Source: Soonwooa sp. (GTDB taxonomy: Bacteria; Bacteroidota; Bacteroidia; Flavobacteriales; Weeksellaceae). From it: DNA of 52,870 nt. Both the position numbers and the translations under genes were made by a program. The stretch covers positions 1-52,870 of the forward strand of contig NZ_JASLDS010000001.1 of assembly GCF_030151385.1 (NCBI RefSeq). Direction: 5' to 3'. This document shows positions 26,215-35,702 of the stretch, in pieces; the first letter of the stretch is position 1, and each line of letters opens with the position of its first letter. The notes below the pieces were generated by a model. That model saw only the letters and a list, made by a program, of their open reading frames with translations. It was not told the DNA's origin and ran no database searches.

Positions 26215-26841
26215 TTAATTTTTGGTTGCCAGCTTGTCAGTATTTAAGCTGATAACAATTCCTTTTGTTATAGTTTTTGTAGACGAGTAGGCTGCATCGC
26301 AGACATTAGATTGTAGTTTGTAAGTGCCTTTTTCCACAGTGATACTTGTATCCGAATTTGCTGGAATAGCAAGGTTGTATAACTTTGGACCTTCTAATGT
26401 CAAAATCATATCACATACGGACTTGTTTTGGATCAGGACAATAGAGGTCGGACTATTGGGATTGCTATCGTTAAAAAGCTCATTTAACACATTGACAGTA
26501 TTTTTCTTTTGATTTGTTTTAGCCTCGGAAAGTAATTTGTTGAAAAGTTCACGATCGATTTTATTCGACTTAGGATTTGTTGGCAAATCAGTGACAATTG
26601 GTCTTGCCGCCATTGGTACTCCTTGTCCACTCTTCATCCAAGCTGCATTTTTAAGAGCAATAAGCTTTCTTTTTAAGAATAAACGGTATTGGTCGTCTTT
26701 ATGTGCGTTTTTAAGATAATTCTCAATTTCTTTGATGTCCGTGCTTTGTGTAATATGGTGCTTTTTGCCTGTATCAGCATTCGAATTTGAAGCACAAGCA
26801 GTCAATAGAGCAAGCCCTACAATGCATAAAACTCTTTTCAT
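26215..26841 (-). CDS. Lipoprotein with conserved two-Cys C-terminal domain
   Basis: A 208-residue lipoprotein (lipobox LTAC, Cys16). Residues about 30-110 are helical and contain LKRKLIALKNAAWMKSG and PMAARPIV. The C-terminal domain (about 115-208) is beta-rich with two Cys in KSVCDMIL and SNVCDAAYSSTKT. The same domain, with both Cys and the YSSTKTI-like strand, is in the secreted protein at 40410-40964, so these are paralogues of one flavobacterial family (I think DUF6759-like, not certain). Function unknown. Its ATG lies two bases after the trmB stop, so the pair is co-transcribed; no functional link to tRNA methylation is evident. Confidence 0.72.
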   Translation of the reverse strand: MKRVLCIVGLALLTACASNSNADTGKKHHITQSTDIKEIENYLKNAHKDDQYRLFLKRKLIALKNAAWMKSGQGVPMAARPIVTDLPTNPKSNKIDRELFNKLLSEAKTNQKKNTVNVLNELFNDSNPNSPTSIVLIQNKSVCDMILTLEGPKLYNLAIPANSDTSITVEKGTYKLQSNVCDAAYSSTKTITKGIVISLNTDKLATKN

Positions 26842-26843
26842 AC

Positions 26844-27521
26844 TTACTTAATTTGAAATCTGATATAGGTTATCGTTTTTCCTTTAGCGGAGAATAATTG
26901 CTCATAATAAGTTTGGATTTCGCGCAAAAGAGGTGTGCCTGGTTCATATTCGGGAGCACCATAGATATCATGGTGTGCTGTGATGATATTATGACCAGCG
27001 CCTTGCAAATATCCAAGCGTGTAGCCATGCAAGAATTCGGAGTCCGTTTTAAGATGGACAACACCATCTTTTTTCATGATTTTTTTATAACGGTCAAGAA
27101 AGTCTGGATGTGTTAGACGATGTTTGGTACGTCTGTATTTAATCTGTGGATCTGGGAAGGTAATCCAAATTTCGTCCACTTCATTTTCTGCAAAAAAATG
27201 TTCGATAAGTTCGATTTGAGTTCTAAGGAAAGCAACATTATTCATTCCTGAAGTATGCGCTTCTTTTGCACCGAACCAAAATCTTGCCCCTTTGATGTCG
27301 ATGCCGATAAAGTTTTTCTCAGGGAAAGCTTTTGCTAAGCCAACACTGTATTCTCCTTTTCCACATCCAAGTTCCAATACAATAGGATTATCGTTTTTAA
27401 AAACATCCTTTCTCCAGTTACCTTTCAGAGGATAGTTGTTAAGTGCTTCCTCGCGTGTCGGTTGGAAAACATTTGGTAAAACTTTATTCTCTTCGAATCT
27501 TGCAATCTTATTCTTGCCCAT
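26844..27521 (-). CDS. trmB: tRNA (guanine-N7-)-methyltransferase
   Basis: A 225-residue SAM-dependent enzyme that makes m7G46 in the variable loop of tRNAs. The SAM-binding motif VLELGCGKGEYSVGLA is near residue 48, followed by NFIGIDIKGARFWFGAKEA, the DEIWITFPDPQIKYRRTKHRLTHP block typical of TrmB, and the C-terminal YEPGTPLLREIQTYYEQLF. I placed the start at ATG 27521 (MGKNKIARF) rather than a TTG 21 bases upstream, matching usual family N-termini. First gene of a pair with the downstream lipoprotein. Confidence 0.93.
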   Translation of the reverse strand: MGKNKIARFEENKVLPNVFQPTREEALNNYPLKGNWRKDVFKNDNPIVLELGCGKGEYSVGLAKAFPEKNFIGIDIKGARFWFGAKEAHTSGMNNVAFLRTQIELIEHFFAENEVDEIWITFPDPQIKYRRTKHRLTHPDFLDRYKKIMKKDGVVHLKTDSEFLHGYTLGYLQGAGHNIITAHHDIYGAPEYEPGTPLLREIQTYYEQLFSAKGKTITYIRFQIK

Positions 27522-27587
27522 TTTAAAAATTAGTGGATGCAAAAATAATGATTTTAAAGTTAAATTTTAATTAAATCTAGCTTTATT

Positions 27588-28379
27588 TTATGGATTTGTT
27601 TCAGCCAAATGCGAATTTTTTAGACGTTTTTGATAAACGGGAAGATAACGCTCGATGTATGGTTTAATGGCTTCGTAGTTACCCGCTTCTGTTAGGTAAG
27701 CAATGTTGTCGGAACTGTAGATAAATTGCAAGAAATTTTGGATAAACTCTTTCGGAACTTTTAAACGAACAAAGTAATCATCTCCAAAATATTTTTGTAC
27801 ACCACTTATACTTTTTTCCATTCTTTCGTACTCGTATAATCTTTTCTTCTTCTTCGCTTCACCAGAAAGCATATCATATAGACTGCTGATGCTCAAGCTA
27901 TACCCGCCATCTCTAAGTCCCATAAGTGATTCTTGTGGTGGTGTGCCATCGCCTTTAGGAGCTGGTAGACCAATAACTTTGCGAATTTCGTAAGATTTGT
28001 CAGTGCTTTTGAGACTGGTCACATCTTTTCTAAGGTTGCCACTTGCTTTGAAAGCAGAAACAATAACTTCCTGAAACTCGTAATAAGCAATACTTAATTC
28101 GATAAAATTTTTGGTTGTGACAATTTGATCATTCGTTAATTTTAGATCCTTTCTTTCTGTAATAATCGAGGTGAAGCGTATAACATCTCCAGCTTTTGCA
28201 GGAAGTGTAAAATTACCGTTATAGTCCGCTAATACCGTTTTTTGAGTATTAAGATTGGTTACATAAAACTGATTAAGAAACAGATTAGATCGGTCTCTTA
28301 AGTATATCTCACCAGTGAAAGTTTGTGCTTTTGCGGTAAAGCCAAAAACGACAATAAAAAGGATAAAAAATTGTTTCAT
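27588..28379 (-). CDS. Secreted carboxypeptidase-regulatory-like protein
   Basis: A 263-residue exported protein with signal peptide MKQFFILFIVVFGFTAKAQ. Residues about 22-105 form a carboxypeptidase-regulatory-like beta-sandwich (TFTGEIYLRDRSNLFLNQFYVTNL ... YNGNFTLPAKAGDVIRFTS), the module found at the N-terminus of TonB-dependent transporters, but here no plug or barrel follows. The rest is helical with a basic stretch (SGEAKKKKRLYEYERME) and ends in ERYLPVYQKRLKNSHLAETNP. This matches a recurrent Bacteroidetes family of periplasmic proteins with unknown role. A -7 element at 28389-28396 leaves a very short 5' leader for the ATG at 28379. Confidence 0.7.
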   Translation of the reverse strand: MKQFFILFIVVFGFTAKAQTFTGEIYLRDRSNLFLNQFYVTNLNTQKTVLADYNGNFTLPAKAGDVIRFTSIITERKDLKLTNDQIVTTKNFIELSIAYYEFQEVIVSAFKASGNLRKDVTSLKSTDKSYEIRKVIGLPAPKGDGTPPQESLMGLRDGGYSLSISSLYDMLSGEAKKKKRLYEYERMEKSISGVQKYFGDDYFVRLKVPKEFIQNFLQFIYSSDNIAYLTEAGNYEAIKPYIERYLPVYQKRLKNSHLAETNP

Positions 28380-28388
28380 TTCGAGAAG

Positions 28389-28396
28389 CAAAAATA
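28389..28396 (-). promoter_or_regulatory. -7 element, near-leaderless gene
   Basis: TATTTTTG on the minus strand ends 9 bp before the ATG at 28379, so transcripts would begin within a few bases of the start codon. Confidence 0.4.
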
Positions 28397-28438
28397 TATA
28401 GAAATTTCTCTATTCGTCGATATTCTGATAAATAAAAA

Positions 28439-28466
28439 GGGTTAAAGTTATATTAAACTTTAACCC
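28439..28466 (-). terminator. Terminator of the large type B T9SS gene
   Basis: 11-bp stem GGGTTAAAGTT / AACTTTAACCC, loop ATATTA, T tract on the minus strand. Confidence 0.85.
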
Positions 28467-28509
28467 GATTTTGTTAATTTGTTATAATTAAATCTTTAGT
28501 GATAGATTT

Positions 28510-31500
28510 TTAATTGTTTTTAAGCAATATCCAACCTTTCTGTTGTGTTGGCGCAGACGCACCAAGATCGGTCCATTCCAGGATATACCAATAGGTGTCT
28601 GTAGGAAGTGGTTTACCATTAAGTTTACCATCCCAAATATAATCTTTTCTTTCTGCAGAATCGTAGACTTTTTTTCCATATCTATCAATAACGATAAATT
28701 TAGCATTAGCTTTCGATTTCAAGTCAGAATAATCTATGTAATCATTTTGTCCGTCTCCATTTGGCGTAATGGTATTTAGGATTTTAATGATGGTAAAATG
28801 TGCCAATGTTGGTTCGCAATTACTAGAGGTTTTTACCAAAACGTTGTAAATGCCGGGAATGCTGACATCTGTAAAAACATTGTTGGTACTAAATGGTCTG
28901 TAATACATTGGACCATCTAGAGAATATTCATAAGGCGGAACTCCTCCCTCGGCTTTTACTGTAACCGTTGTACCGTCAATAATTATGGCTGTTATTTTTG
29001 CAGATTCTGCCTGAGAGACTTTAACAGATTGGGAATGCTTACATCCATTTTGTGCTTCGAGAACGACAACATAATTTCCTATTGAGGCATTGTAAGTTTT
29101 ATCAGTTGATATTGCTGTATTAAGGTCTTCTGCTTTGTACCAAACCTGACTTTTGAAATCTGATCCATCTAAAGTTGTTCCCACTTTTAATTCAACTGTT
29201 GTCCCAGCGCAAATAGATACGCCTTTTAATTCTGTGGAAGCTTCTGGACGATTGATGTTTATAGTTAATTCTGCTAACACAGGACATGGGCCAGTTGATG
29301 ACGAAATACGCAAATAATAAGTTTTAGTATTTATAAAGGTCAAATCTGCGGTGTTGACAATATCATTGCTGTTTTGCGCACCTGATTTTGAGTTATGGTA
29401 GGTAATATTTAAACTAGGATCTGTGGTAAAGTTGCTTCTATAATTATCAAGATTAGTAACAGTGTATTTTCCATCTAAGTCACCACACTCTGTAGCAGTA
29501 GCCACGTCATTATCTAAATGTACTTTTTGACGTGTTTTGAAATCTATATAACCTGATACAGAACCACAATATAGCGATGTAACTTTAACCCAAACTCGAG
29601 TGTTGGTAGTAAATGACCAATCATCAGTCAATATTTCATCCATCATCACAGCATCACGATAATACTGGGTAGTGAACTTAGTGCTGTTTTGTAATATTAC
29701 TGGAGTAACTTGTGTTGAGAATTTTACATTGTAGGTGCCATCAAGATGATCATCGCAAAATGTTTCGATGAATGCGGCTGTGTTAAGGATAGGTTTTGGC
29801 TCGCCGACAACTTCCACAACTGTCGATTTTGTTGTACAAGGCAAACTTGCAGATTTAACAATAACAAAATATTTTCCAGGCAAGACTGTGATGCTTTCAC
29901 CACTGCCAACGAATGTGCTAGTGTTATCGTTATACCATTCATAAGTATAGCCAGAGCCTAAACCAGCAGTTAAATTATAGGTTGAAGTACCATCATCGCA
30001 AATGTGATAAGGCGCATCTGGGAAGGTTGGCGTTGGAGGGCTTTGACGTGTTAATTCTAGTTTAAAAATTCTAGCGCAAGATGCCGCATTCCAAACTCTA
30101 AAGTAGAAAGTGTTAAGTCCATCAACGATACTAAGCATTGTTGGATTGTTAACAGTTGTGCCATTCGTATTGTTTTGAGCATCGGGCAGGGATTTGTAAT
30201 AAGTTGCGCTCAATCCCGTTTCGTTTGTGAATTTGCTTACATAATCAAAAGCGGTAACATCATTACAAGCATTATCTGCAAGGCTTGCAGATCCGCCAGT
30301 TGCATCAGGAATTAAATTACCAATTTTTAATTCAATTTCCTTCATGACAACAGGACAGCTACTTCCAGATTCTACGCGCACCCAAATTTTGTTATTAGCC
30401 GCAGTGAAGATATAGGGTATGTTTTTTGGTAATGTATTGCTTGCAGTGGGCGAATTTGCGTCTGGTTGCGTTTTAAAATAATTAATTGTAAAACCAGCTT
30501 TATCAGCCAAAATGCTATTGGTGACCTCTTCAAGATCTGCTTGGTAATTGCCATCTAGTTTGCCATCGTCTTCGTCACAATGTGGCTTTGTATAGTTTTC
30601 TGGTCTAACATCCGGTGTTGATAAAATTTTTAAAGTCACTTTTCTAACAACATGACAGCCTAAAGTGTTTTCGATTCTGGCATACACGATTGTTCCACCC
30701 AATGCGGTATATGAAGTATATGGCATTGGTATCTCCTCAGTGGCTGTTTGATTTTCTGCTCCAGTTGGCGATGTATAGTATTTAACACTTTGGAAATGTG
30801 GTTCCGTAGTGTAATTCGTTTCTGTTAAATCGAAACTAGTTGGATTGGTAGTCGAGCATTGTCCAACAGTAGCATCCTTGGCTGCAATCTGATTATTATT
30901 AACCGTAACATGGAACTCTTCGTAGTAAGTGCCTGCAGCATTATATACTTGATATTCGAAACTATCTACGACATTTGATACATTAGGCTTGGGAGTGTAA
31001 GAAATTTGCAAACCATTGATACTTAAGCTACCAAAGCTAGGATTGCAGTCTTTTGTAATTTTTATACTTGCTGGCGCCTCTGTTCCTAGTACGAATTTTG
31101 CAGTAATTGTCGGTATATTTTGGGCATCGCAAATATTGATAATATCGCCAGTATAAGTAGTACATTCATAAAAATAGAAATCTTGAGTTTGCGCAGCGTC
31201 GCATGTACCTTGTTTGACCACAGCGTAATAAATTCCTGCTACACTAGGTTGAAAGGTATTAGAAGTCGAAAGCACAACTGTCGGATTATCTTTGTTGTAC
31301 CATTTATAATCATCAAAACCTTCTGGAAGCGTCAGGATTGCAGTTGGAATACAATTTCCGCCTTTGTTAACAATTAACGGAATTTTTGAAAAGCCTGCAA
31401 AATAACCACCATACCCCACATTGTTATCTCCTGCAGAAATACCAGCTGTCATAGCCTTGGTTGATTCTAAAGATATAGTTCCAGAAATATTATCAATCGA

Positions 31501-32802
31501 AAAAGACTTCCATTCAGAAGTTCCCCCAACACTCACTAGATCCGAAGCTTGTATAACCTGCAACACCGCACCATTCTTTTTGACAGTCACTTCCGCTCCT
31601 GATTGCGTTACAATGTTTAATTTTGTATGATAAAACGTTAAGCCAATTTTGTTGATATCACCAATTTCATCAATTTTTTTCGGCAAATAACAGCTAACTG
31701 GTGGGATAAAATTCATTCCTCCTGTTGCTAGAGCGTTATCGCCATTTTCTACACCAGCCATTAATTGATAAACATAGATTTTTTTTTGAGAATTAGTCGT
31801 AAAGTTTTTGTCTGTATTTATTAACATATTAAAATGGCCAGGAGTATTTTCTTGAAAATTGGTTTCTCTGATCCAATAGTGATCACCAGGATTATTAAGA
31901 ACAACTATAGGCGTCGTACTACCATTAACGAAGATGCTGGTATTAGGCTCTGTAGCAACGACGATAGCACCTTCCATGTCATTACCAATTTTTCCAAAAC
32001 CTTTTACTACAACAAACTGATCACCCAAAAAATTAACAGGTACCGACTGATCCATAAGGATGTCGGATTTAACAGTAGTGCCCGCAGCCATTAATGAAGA
32101 TTGTTGACCATTGAAGTTACCATTAGTTACGGTAATGGGATTATTAGCTGTAATATGAGCACCTGTAAAAGCATCTAAATTGCCTGTATTGTCATTAGTT
32201 CTTCCAGCTAGAATATAGGATTGTCCTTTATTAAGCGTTACTGTAAAATTAGAAGATTGGGTAGTATTTAAATATTTTAAAGATTTTTTAAAATCATTGA
32301 TCGTTACTTTGGTATTATCTTTAGTGGCAATAATACTAGTCATAAAATTCAGACTGGAAGCCGCAACATTATTGGGAGACACAACTGTATAAAATTCTTT
32401 TCCTAATGCAGAAGAACCTTTTGAGGTAATAATTTCAGCATGATTTTCTACAGCAATTCGCAAATTCGCATATATTGGATTATCAGCAACAACATGCAAG
32501 CCTAATGAACCAACGCTTGCAAGGTTCGTCAAGTTGCTTGTAATAATATAATTTCTGTCAATTCCAATGGATTTTGGGCTTCCTTTCTTTAAATCCCTTA
32601 TTTCGTAAATTAAAACGTTATTGTTGTATACCTTAACTGTAGTGTCATTTGGCTCGTCTGTTGACAAAGACAAATATTGTTGACGTTGATTGGTATTCTC
32701 TTGACCATCATATATTGGCGCAAACCAATGTTCTCGGTCTAATTGTGCGAAAAAATGAGCAAAGAAAAACAAAAATACAAAGGCTGATAGAAATCTTTTC
32801 AT
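28510..32802 (-). CDS. Giant T9SS type B (gliding-associated C-terminal) surface protein
   Basis: A 1430-residue secreted protein. After the signal peptide (MKRFLSAFVFLFFFAHFFAQ) comes an IgGFc-binding-like N-terminal domain (about 20-480; HWFAPIYDGQENTNQ, AGRTNDNTGNLDAFTG, MNFIPPVSCYLPKK). A long series of Ig-like or PKD-like modules follows (about 500-1340), each with the C-DDxLDG motif (CDEDDGKLDGNYQADL; CDDHLDGTYNVKF; CGDLDGKYTVTN). The C-terminus is the gliding-motility-associated / T9SS type B sorting domain (ITPNGDGQNDYIDYSD ... QKGWILLKNN, from about 1340). Type B cargo is anchored to the cell surface. It may act as an adhesin; substrate unknown. Start at ATG 32802 fits two upstream -7 elements. 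The paralogue just upstream is broken. Confidence 0.85.
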   Translation of the reverse strand: MKRFLSAFVFLFFFAHFFAQLDREHWFAPIYDGQENTNQRQQYLSLSTDEPNDTTVKVYNNNVLIYEIRDLKKGSPKSIGIDRNYIITSNLTNLASVGSLGLHVVADNPIYANLRIAVENHAEIITSKGSSALGKEFYTVVSPNNVAASSLNFMTSIIATKDNTKVTINDFKKSLKYLNTTQSSNFTVTLNKGQSYILAGRTNDNTGNLDAFTGAHITANNPITVTNGNFNGQQSSLMAAGTTVKSDILMDQSVPVNFLGDQFVVVKGFGKIGNDMEGAIVVATEPNTSIFVNGSTTPIVVLNNPGDHYWIRETNFQENTPGHFNMLINTDKNFTTNSQKKIYVYQLMAGVENGDNALATGGMNFIPPVSCYLPKKIDEIGDINKIGLTFYHTKLNIVTQSGAEVTVKKNGAVLQVIQASDLVSVGGTSEWKSFSIDNISGTISLESTKAMTAGISAGDNNVGYGGYFAGFSKIPLIVNKGGNCIPTAILTLPEGFDDYKWYNKDNPTVVLSTSNTFQPSVAGIYYAVVKQGTCDAAQTQDFYFYECTTYTGDIINICDAQNIPTITAKFVLGTEAPASIKITKDCNPSFGSLSINGLQISYTPKPNVSNVVDSFEYQVYNAAGTYYEEFHVTVNNNQIAAKDATVGQCSTTNPTSFDLTETNYTTEPHFQSVKYYTSPTGAENQTATEEIPMPYTSYTALGGTIVYARIENTLGCHVVRKVTLKILSTPDVRPENYTKPHCDEDDGKLDGNYQADLEEVTNSILADKAGFTINYFKTQPDANSPTASNTLPKNIPYIFTAANNKIWVRVESGSSCPVVMKEIELKIGNLIPDATGGSASLADNACNDVTAFDYVSKFTNETGLSATYYKSLPDAQNNTNGTTVNNPTMLSIVDGLNTFYFRVWNAASCARIFKLELTRQSPPTPTFPDAPYHICDDGTSTYNLTAGLGSGYTYEWYNDNTSTFVGSGESITVLPGKYFVIVKSASLPCTTKSTVVEVVGEPKPILNTAAFIETFCDDHLDGTYNVKFSTQVTPVILQNSTKFTTQYYRDAVMMDEILTDDWSFTTNTRVWVKVTSLYCGSVSGYIDFKTRQKVHLDNDVATATECGDLDGKYTVTNLDNYRSNFTTDPSLNITYHNSKSGAQNSNDIVNTADLTFINTKTYYLRISSSTGPCPVLAELTININRPEASTELKGVSICAGTTVELKVGTTLDGSDFKSQVWYKAEDLNTAISTDKTYNASIGNYVVVLEAQNGCKHSQSVKVSQAESAKITAIIIDGTTVTVKAEGGVPPYEYSLDGPMYYRPFSTNNVFTDVSIPGIYNVLVKTSSNCEPTLAHFTIIKILNTITPNGDGQNDYIDYSDLKSKANAKFIVIDRYGKKVYDSAERKDYIWDGKLNGKPLPTDTYWYILEWTDLGASAPTQQKGWILLKNN

Positions 32803-32823
32803 TGAATAACAAAGTTGTGTTAA

Positions 32824-32851
32824 CAAATGTAACGATTTATTAGCAAAAGTA
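32824..32851 (-). promoter_or_regulatory. Two -7 elements upstream of the type B gene
   Basis: On the minus strand TACATTTG (32831-32824) and TACTTTTG (32851-32844) both match TAnnTTTG; either could drive the gene starting at 32802. Confidence 0.45.
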
Positions 32852-32894
32852 TTTTGGTGACGGACCTATTTAACAGTTTTAATCTGTTGTTATT

Positions 32895-35366
32895 TTAATA
32901 GTTTTTAAGCAAAATCCAACCTTTTATTTGTTGTCGTTTTCCAGAGGTGGGTTCTGTCCAATCCGCGGTATACCAGTAGCTACCAGTTGGAAGAACGTGG
33001 CCGTTTTGTTTTCCATTCCAGATGAAGTTATTTCCAGAATTACCTTCAAAAACTAGAACGCCATTTCGGTTATAAATTTTAAAATGTGCATCGGTTTTGT
33101 TTAATAATTCAGAAAGGTTGATATTGTCATTGATACCATCACCATTTGGACTTATAACATTACTAATGTTGACAATGGAAAAATTTCTAGAAACAACGTC
33201 ACAACCATCTTTTGATTTTAGGTAAATGACATGTTGACCAATAGGAACATTGTGAAAAATATTAGAAGCTTGGTAGTGACCAGAATCATTAGGATCGCCA
33301 TCTAAAGCATAGAAATAAGGTTGTGTGCCTCCTGTCGCAGAAACAGTTACGGTAGAACCGTTGATGTCAATGGCGTCGATGATTGCCGATGTTGCCGCTT
33401 TTACTTTTACAGTTTGTGTATAGAAACAGTTGTTGTATCCCAATTTTACCGTATATATGCCAACAGGCACGTTTTCAATGGTTTGAGTTGTAGCATTTGT
33501 TTGGGTTATAGGATCTATATAACTCCATTCATATGATGTGAAACCGGTACCAGGACCAACTCCTGCATCCAAAGTTGTTGTGGCATTTTTACAAATTGTC
33601 AAATCTTCTAGCGTTGTGGATTTTGCAGGTTGTTTAAAAATAAAAGTCATTTCCTCCACATCGTCGCATAAATCAAGTTGGTTATAACGGATGTAATATT
33701 TGTTTTGCGAAGTTGGAGTCAAAGTAATCTTGGTATTTGCCAAAACATTACTTTGATTGTTGGCGTCTGGTCTCGATTTGTAAAACCTCGGAGTTCCAAC
33801 AATATTGCTTGCAATAATATCTTTGTAATCCATAAGGTCAACTTATTTAGAACCAGTAAGTTCATTATCACAAATTGGAATATCTGAGTAAGTGTTTGGA
33901 ATGCTTTTGGCTTTTTTAGAAAATGTAATCTCTTTTAGAAAAGGATCGCAATTTCCTGGTTTTACCCATATCCAGACACTTTGTGAGTCTGTAGAAAAAC
34001 TAATGCTAGTAATTGCTTGTGAGAAATCTGGATTGTTAGGATCGGCAGGTTTATCCTTAAAATATTTGATATCAAAACTTTGGTCGGATGCCGATATATT
34101 GCTTATAATTCTTTGAACGTAGGCTGAAAAGAATACATCAATATTACCATCTAAGTCGTCATCGCAAGGAGCTTCAAATTTTAAGGACTGATGAATGTCA
34201 GGAGATATTTGTTTTTCTACTTTCACATCACCCTTTAACCTACATCCACTATCTAATTCTATTTCAACTTCGTAAAGATCTTCGTTCTCAGGAGTGTACT
34301 CATCAAACTGGTTCGGTGCCTTGATATTAATTTGGGACGTTAAATTTGTAATTGTTGTACCTCCAGAAGTAACTGAGCCGATTGGTAGGATTTGTCCATT
34401 TTTTTTCCAAATGAAAGAGATTGGATTGCCAGATATTGGGGTGGCATCAATCTTGTGGATTTCTCCTGGACAAAGAGCTGTTTTATAATCCATTGTCAAA
34501 TCGGAACCTAGATTTTGATTGCCGACAAAACTTCCTGCTTTTAGAAAAACTGCAGAGTCGTAAAGTCCATTATTTTGGTCGGCAATTGCTAATCTTATAG
34601 TATAAATTTTACCTGCATCCACAATTGTCGAGGCCGTTAAAACTTTAGTCTCACCATTAAAATTTGTAGGAGAAATGGTAGGATTTCTAGAGTTATATTG
34701 TCCAAAATACTGGGGATTTGCGACAGGACAAGCATTGTTGTCGGTTTGACCTCTTACTGTATTGACAGCAACAGGAATGTTGGTGTTAGGAAGTACTGCT
34801 ATATTTTTGTAGCTTGTTGCTGGGTCGTTTTTTTCTTTAATGAGAAATACAAAAGCGTCAGTGTAATTACATTGATTTAATTTTGGAGTGTTTACTGGAT
34901 TTGTAAGATATTGTTCTGAAAGGAACATATATTCAAATGAAATACGGTCACTGAGGGAAGGTGTGAAATCAAATTCTAATATAGTGGCATTAAACGTATT
35001 TTGCATATTAAGTGCTTGCTCTAAAAGAGAATCGCCGTGCCAACTATCTTTTGTGAAACTTTGTATGTCGCCTTTAGGACCATGTGCATCTGCTGCTTTT
35101 CCGGTGGAGAGAATTATACCTTCATCAATGCTAAAGTTGCTACCATTTTTTGTAAAATAACCATAACTAAGCTCTCCTGGAGTGTTCCAACCTGTAATGG
35201 ATACATTGCTAACTCTTATGCACGCATTGTTAGCGCCTAAAAATTTATCCACCAATTGCTGTGCATTGTAATTAGTGTCAACAGAAATAAATTGCGCTTT
35301 CCCAAGTGTATTCGTTAAAATAAGACTTAGGATGAAAAGAATTTTATAAGATAGATTTTTACACAT
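32895..35366 (-). pseudogene. T9SS type B surface protein interrupted by an in-frame UAA
   Basis: A single reading frame of 823 codons broken by one TAA at codon 508 (33843-33845). Upstream of it: signal peptide MCKNLSYKILFILSLILTNTLGKAQ, then a choice-of-anchor L domain (about 30-240; NVSITGWNTPGELSYGYFTK, FEYMFLSEQYL) and PKD-like modules with CDDDLDGNIDVF. The sequence reads ICDNELTGSK, stop, VDLMDYKDIIASNIVG, exactly the register of a continuous module, so Glu or a similar codon probably became TAA. The downstream part holds another Ig-like module and a complete type B sorting domain (ISPNGDGINDNINLSEL ... KGWILLKNY). A truncated product would lack its sorting signal. Paralogous to the gene at 28510. 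A sequencing error is the main alternative. Start at ATG 35366; a -7 element (35409-35416) covers the upstream TTG. Confidence 0.85.
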
Positions 35367-35408
35367 TTTTTGCTTCAAACTTTCTTTTATTGCAGAAATT
35401 TTGGGCAA

Positions 35409-35416
35409 CAAAATTA
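35409..35416 (-). promoter_or_regulatory. -7 element for the interrupted type B gene
   Basis: TAATTTTG on the minus strand, 42 bp before the ATG at 35366. Confidence 0.45.
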
Positions 35417-35472
35417 CAATTTTAAAGTTAGCTTGAGCATCTGGTTACATTAAAATATTTTTAAATAAACTT

Positions 35473-35545
35473 AATCCCAAGCCTCAAAAGACTTGGGAAA
35501 ACTTAACTTTAGTATTAGAAAATGTTTTAGTGTAATATTTGTGTT
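35473..35545. repeat. 73-bp direct repeat, copy 1
   Basis: Matches 37528-37600 at all but five positions by eye. It contains the hairpin CCCAAG...CTTGGG at 35476-35497 and a copy of the last 19 bases of the lyase coding sequence including its stop, without the rest of that gene. Four of the five differences come from the 8-bp hairpin loop CTCAAAAG being the exact reverse complement of CTTTTGAG in copy 2. After the repeat (35546-35702) I see no gene, only an AT-rich stretch with a weak AAGGCTT...AAGCCTT hairpin (35640-35668) that may end the FG-GAP gene. Confidence 0.9.
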
Positions 35546-35702
35546 ACGATCAGGCAAACGACTATTTGTTTGCTTTGAGTTTTTTTGCTTTAATGATTTC
35601 TATAACAACAACTTCAATTTTCGATATTACGAAATGGAGAAGGCTTATGAGATAGTCCCAAAAGCCTTTCCTTGAAAAATAGTGATATGGTTTTTTGTGT
35701 TT

